Below, one piece after another: positions 43,109 to 46,024 of a stretch of DNA of 46,024 bases. The stretch covers positions 1 to 46,024 of the forward strand of contig NZ_CAKQFJ010000017.1 of assembly GCF_934230905.1 (NCBI RefSeq). The letters are read 5' to 3'. The notes under the pieces are model-generated. The model saw nothing but the letters and a program-made list of their open reading frames with translations. It had not been told where the DNA came from and ran no database searches. A program made the position numbers and the translations under genes. The stretch comes from an uncultured Veillonella sp. (lineage in GTDB: Bacteria; Bacillota; Negativicutes; Veillonellales; Veillonellaceae). The stretch's first letter is position 1. Each line of letters begins with the position of its first letter.

Positions 43109-43906
43109 ATGATTCGAGTAATGGTAAATGGTGCTGGCGGCAAAATGGGTCGTGAAGTCGTAAAAGCGGTACATGCTGATTCTGAATTAACAATGGTAGG
43201 GGGGATTGATCCTTCCAAGGCAGGTCAAGATGTTGGCACTGTAGCAGGAATTGAACCATTACAAATTACAATGGCTGAAACTATTGATGAAGTGTTGGGT
43301 GATAATAAGCCTGATGTAATCGTTGATTTTACGAATCCTGCTGTTATTTTTGAAAATGCTAAAAAAATTCTTAGTGCTGGCGTACATATAGTAATTGGTA
43401 CAACAGGACTTACTGAAGAACAACGGAATGAGCTACATAAACTTGGATTAAAACATAATGCAAACTGTTTAGTAGCACCTAACTTTTCTTTAGGTGCTGT
43501 TATGATGATGAAAGTTTCTGCCGAATTAGCGCCTTATTTTCCTGATGTAGAAATTATTGAATTACATCATAATCATAAATACGATGCACCATCTGGGACT
43601 TCTATTTTGACAGCTAAATTAATTAACGATGCAAAGGAAGCCGCTCATGTGTCTGGTTCCGAAGACTTAACACGTGAAAGTTTACCAGGGGCACGAGGTG
43701 CTAAGGTTGATAATGTTACGATTCATAGTGTACGTCTACCTGGCTATGTAGCACATCAACAAGTATTATTTGGTGGTTATGATGAAACTCTAACAATTCG
43801 ACATGATAGTTTAAGTCGTTTATCTTTTATGCCAGGTGTCGTTTTGGCATGTAAAAAAATTGCTTCTAAACCAGGATTAACATATGGCTTAGAACATTAT
43901 TTATAA
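43109..43906 (+). CDS. dapB: 4-hydroxy-tetrahydrodipicolinate reductase DapB
   Basis: A 265-aa reductase: nucleotide-binding GAGGKMG (8-14), DFTNPAVI, and the active-site segment ELHHNHKYDAPSGT. It reduces HTPA, the DapA product, toward diaminopimelate and lysine using NAD(P)H. The ATG at 43109 follows GGAGG immediately after the riboswitch terminator; an earlier ATG at 43016 lies inside the riboswitch and is not a start. asd follows 36 bp later, dapA after that, so all three share riboswitch control. Confidence 0.96.
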   Translation: MIRVMVNGAGGKMGREVVKAVHADSELTMVGGIDPSKAGQDVGTVAGIEPLQITMAETIDEVLGDNKPDVIVDFTNPAVIFENAKKILSAGVHIVIGTTGLTEEQRNELHKLGLKHNANCLVAPNFSLGAVMMMKVSAELAPYFPDVEIIELHHNHKYDAPSGTSILTAKLINDAKEAAHVSGSEDLTRESLPGARGAKVDNVTIHSVRLPGYVAHQQVLFGGYDETLTIRHDSLSRLSFMPGVVLACKKIASKPGLTYGLEHYL

Positions 43907-43942
43907 GATTCATAACAATACATTTAATTGAGGAGATATAAA

Positions 43943-44974
43943 ATGAAAAAACCTAATCTTGCCATTCTTGGTGCCACTGGAGCAGTGGGAGCAGAATTTA
44001 TTACACTTATTGAAGAACGTAATTTTCCTTATGAAAATTTAAAGCTATTGGCTTCGGCTCGTTCTGCTGGTACAGAACTTACAGTTAATGGCAAAACATA
44101 TATAGTAGAAGAAGCTAAACCTGAATCTTTTGATGGTATCGATATTGCTTTATTTGCAGGTGGCTCTATCTCTAAAACATTGGCCCCAGAAGCAGCTAAA
44201 CGGGGTGCTATTGTTATTGATAACTCCAGTGCATTCCGTATGGATCCAGAAGTACCACTCGTTGTACCTGAAGTTAACTCTGAAGATATTTTAAAGCATA
44301 AGGGGATCATTGCAAACCCAAACTGTTCTACAATTATTATGAGCCTTGGCTTAAAACCATTGTATGATATTTCTCCAATTAAACGCATTGTAGTATCTAC
44401 ATACCAAGCTGTATCTGGTGCCGGTAAAGAAGGTATTGAAGAACTTCAAAACCAAGTAAAAGAATATGCTGAAGGTAAAGAGATGACTGCTAACTTGTTA
44501 CCAACAGGTTCTGCACCTAAACATTTCCCTATTGCTTTCAATTTGTTACCACAAATTGATGTATTCTTAGAAAACGATTATACTAAAGAAGAGATGAAGA
44601 TGGTAAATGAAACACATAAAATTCTTCATGATGACACTATTCAAATCGTGCCAACAACTGTTCGTGTCCCTGTGTATCGTTCTCATTCTGAATCAGTATT
44701 AGTCGAAACAGAAGAACCAGTATCTGTAGAAGCATTCCGTAAAGCTTGTGCTGCATTCCCAGGATTACAAGTTAAAGATAATCCAGCAGAGCAAGAGTAT
44801 CCTATGCCATTATATACATCTAATCAAAATGATTGCGAAATTGGTCGTATCCGTAAAGATTTATACAATGATAAATGTATGAATTTCTGGATTGTAGGTG
44901 ACCAAATTCGTAAGGGTGCCGCATTAAATGCATTACAAATTGCAGAATACTTGGTAGAAAAAGAAGCATTTTAA
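43943..44974 (+). CDS. asd: aspartate-semialdehyde dehydrogenase
   Basis: A 343-aa Asd: GATGAVGAEF (10-19) binds NADP, and the catalytic cysteine is C128 in NPNCSTI. It reduces aspartyl phosphate to aspartate semialdehyde, shared by the lysine, threonine and methionine branches (hom is at 19317). The ATG at 43943 follows GAGGAGA; an in-frame TTG at 43928 includes that site and was rejected. It is between dapB and dapA. Confidence 0.96.
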   Translation: MKKPNLAILGATGAVGAEFITLIEERNFPYENLKLLASARSAGTELTVNGKTYIVEEAKPESFDGIDIALFAGGSISKTLAPEAAKRGAIVIDNSSAFRMDPEVPLVVPEVNSEDILKHKGIIANPNCSTIIMSLGLKPLYDISPIKRIVVSTYQAVSGAGKEGIEELQNQVKEYAEGKEMTANLLPTGSAPKHFPIAFNLLPQIDVFLENDYTKEEMKMVNETHKILHDDTIQIVPTTVRVPVYRSHSESVLVETEEPVSVEAFRKACAAFPGLQVKDNPAEQEYPMPLYTSNQNDCEIGRIRKDLYNDKCMNFWIVGDQIRKGAALNALQIAEYLVEKEAF

Positions 44975-44997
44975 TATCTATCAAGGGGGAGAAACAT

Positions 44998-45885
44998 ATG
45001 AAAACCTTTGGTCGTGTATTAACGGCTATGATTACATCTTTTAATGAAGATGGATCAGTTAACATTGAAAATACAGTATCCATTGCTCAGCATCTATTAG
45101 ATCATGGGTCTGATGGTTTAGTTGTTTGTGGTACCACTGGTGAAAATCCTACGATGTCTCGTGAAAGCAAAATTGCCTTATTTAAAGCAATTTCAAAAGC
45201 TTGTGGAGATAAAGGTACTATTATCGCTAATGTAGGTTCCAATGATACAAAAGGTTCTGTAGACTTTGTAAAAGAAGTATCTGCGATTCCTGGTATTGAT
45301 GGATTATTAGTTGTTGTACCGTATTACAATAAGCCTAATCAACAAGGTCAATATTTGCATTTTAAATCTATTGCAGAGGCCACCACATTACCTATTATGG
45401 TATATAATGTACCTGGTCGAGTAGGAACTGGAATATTTCCAGCGACATTAGCTCGCCTCCATAAAGAATATCCACATATTTGTGCCATCAAAGAGGCTAG
45501 TGGCAATTTAATGATTGCTTCTGAAATTAAGCGTTTAATGCCTGATGATGATTTCATGGTATATAGTGGAGATGATGGTCTTACATTACCAATTCTTTCC
45601 GTTGGTGGCACAGGCGTTATTTCTGTTGTATCCCATGTAGCTGGACAAGATATGAATGATATGATTGTAGCTTTTGAAGAAGGAAATAATCAAAAAGCAA
45701 CGCAATTACATCAAAAATTAGCTGAAATCACTAAAGCTATGTTTATTACAACAAATCCTATTCCAGTTAAGTATGCAGCTCGTAAAATTGGTTTGCCTGC
45801 TGGCGTATTTAATCTACCAATGTGTGAACCAACTACAGAAGAAGCTTCTTATATTGATCAAGCATTAGCTGATTATCTTAAATAA
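44998..45885 (+). CDS. dapA: 4-hydroxy-tetrahydrodipicolinate synthase DapA
   Basis: A 295-aa aldolase-like TIM barrel: GTTGE (45-49), Y136 in MVYNVPGR, and the Schiff-base lysine K165 in AIKEASGN. It condenses pyruvate with aspartate semialdehyde to give HTPA. AAGGGGGAG precedes the ATG, 23 bp after asd. A strong terminator ends the dapB-asd-dapA unit. Feedback by lysine on the enzyme cannot be judged from sequence alone. Confidence 0.97.
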   Translation: MKTFGRVLTAMITSFNEDGSVNIENTVSIAQHLLDHGSDGLVVCGTTGENPTMSRESKIALFKAISKACGDKGTIIANVGSNDTKGSVDFVKEVSAIPGIDGLLVVVPYYNKPNQQGQYLHFKSIAEATTLPIMVYNVPGRVGTGIFPATLARLHKEYPHICAIKEASGNLMIASEIKRLMPDDDFMVYSGDDGLTLPILSVGGTGVISVVSHVAGQDMNDMIVAFEEGNNQKATQLHQKLAEITKAMFITTNPIPVKYAARKIGLPAGVFNLPMCEPTTEEASYIDQALADYLK

Positions 45886-45897
45886 GTTTAAAACAAC

Positions 45898-45934
45898 AAA
45901 ACCAGTAATTACAATATGTAGTTACTGGTTTTTT
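45898..45934 (+). terminator. terminator after dapA
   Basis: AAAACCAGTAATTAC (45898-45912), loop AATAT, and GTAGTTACTGGTTTT (45918-45932) form a 15-bp stem with one wobble, running into T. Nothing else is seen in 45935-46024. Confidence 0.9.
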
Positions 45935-46024
45935 ATTATGTTACTATGTACTACTATTAAAAACATTCTTGTTCATTAATCTATGGATGAAATTCATGTA
46001 TATAAATAGCTTATTATGATATAA

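Noticed and set aside
1..46024. tRNA, rRNA, CRISPR array, insertion sequence, prophage
   Set aside because: No cloverleaf-forming stretch, rRNA-like sequence, spaced repeat array, transposase or integrase frame was found; nearly all space is taken by core genes.

Overview
The window is a gene-dense, AT-rich stretch of bacterial core chromosome. The Gram-positive-type DnaK, the CIRCE/HrcA heat-shock control, the gene orders hrcA-grpE-dnaK-dnaJ-prmA-rsmE-mtaB, nusB-xseA-xseB-ispA-tlyA-nadK-argR-recN and dapB-asd-dapA, and a late cobalamin assembly cluster suggest a Firmicute-lineage organism. A Negativicute, most likely Veillonella or a close relative, fits best; the genus is inferred from gene content, not from a marker gene. 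There is no rRNA, tRNA, CRISPR array, insertion sequence or phage gene.

Layout: (1) 1-8244, three direct repeats, a promoter with a perfect CIRCE operator, then the chaperone operon hrcA-grpE-dnaK-dnaJ running into RNA/protein modification genes prmA, rsmE, mtaB and a HIT hydrolase. (2) 8340-9181, a near-ideal promoter and rpsU (59 aa), then a YqeY-family gene. (3) 9210-11292, a glutamine synthetase gene behind a leader hairpin with a T run. (4) 11322-12305, minus strand, tpx and psiE. (5) 12504-16725, a heterodimeric ABC exporter pair and a SpoU-type RNA methylase. (6) 16826-23440, a structured leader, a ChbG/YdjC deacetylase, a flippase-like membrane protein, an ACT protein, hom, thrB, htpX, ndk and a PduO-type cobalamin adenosyltransferase. 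(7) 23446-23784, minus strand, an orphan 112-aa gene. (8) 23849-30556, cobU-cobQ-cbiB-cobS-pduX-cobD-cobC, completing and attaching the cobamide nucleotide loop, followed by rsuA, an M24 peptidase and efp. (9) 33079-40353, a leader terminator, two Asp23 paralogues, nusB, a Kae1/TsaD-like paralogue, xseAB, ispA, a PAP2-like protein, tlyA, nadK and mnmM. (10) 40417-42821, argR-recN behind an AT-rich region rich in palindromes. (11) 42818-45934, a lysine riboswitch with terminator controlling dapB-asd-dapA.

Functionally, the window joins heat-shock control, translation accessory genes, aspartate-family amino-acid synthesis (hom/thrB and asd/dapA/dapB), nitrogen assimilation, and cobamide assembly. 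Adenosylcobamide would serve methylmalonyl-CoA mutase if the organism is a lactate/succinate fermenter, which is inference. No complete novel system is evident. The least explained items are the structured leader at 16826-16949, the palindrome cluster before argR, the 33-34 bp-period repeats at 61-140, the TsaD-like paralogue and the recurrence of terminator-like hairpins directly in front of ribosome binding sites.
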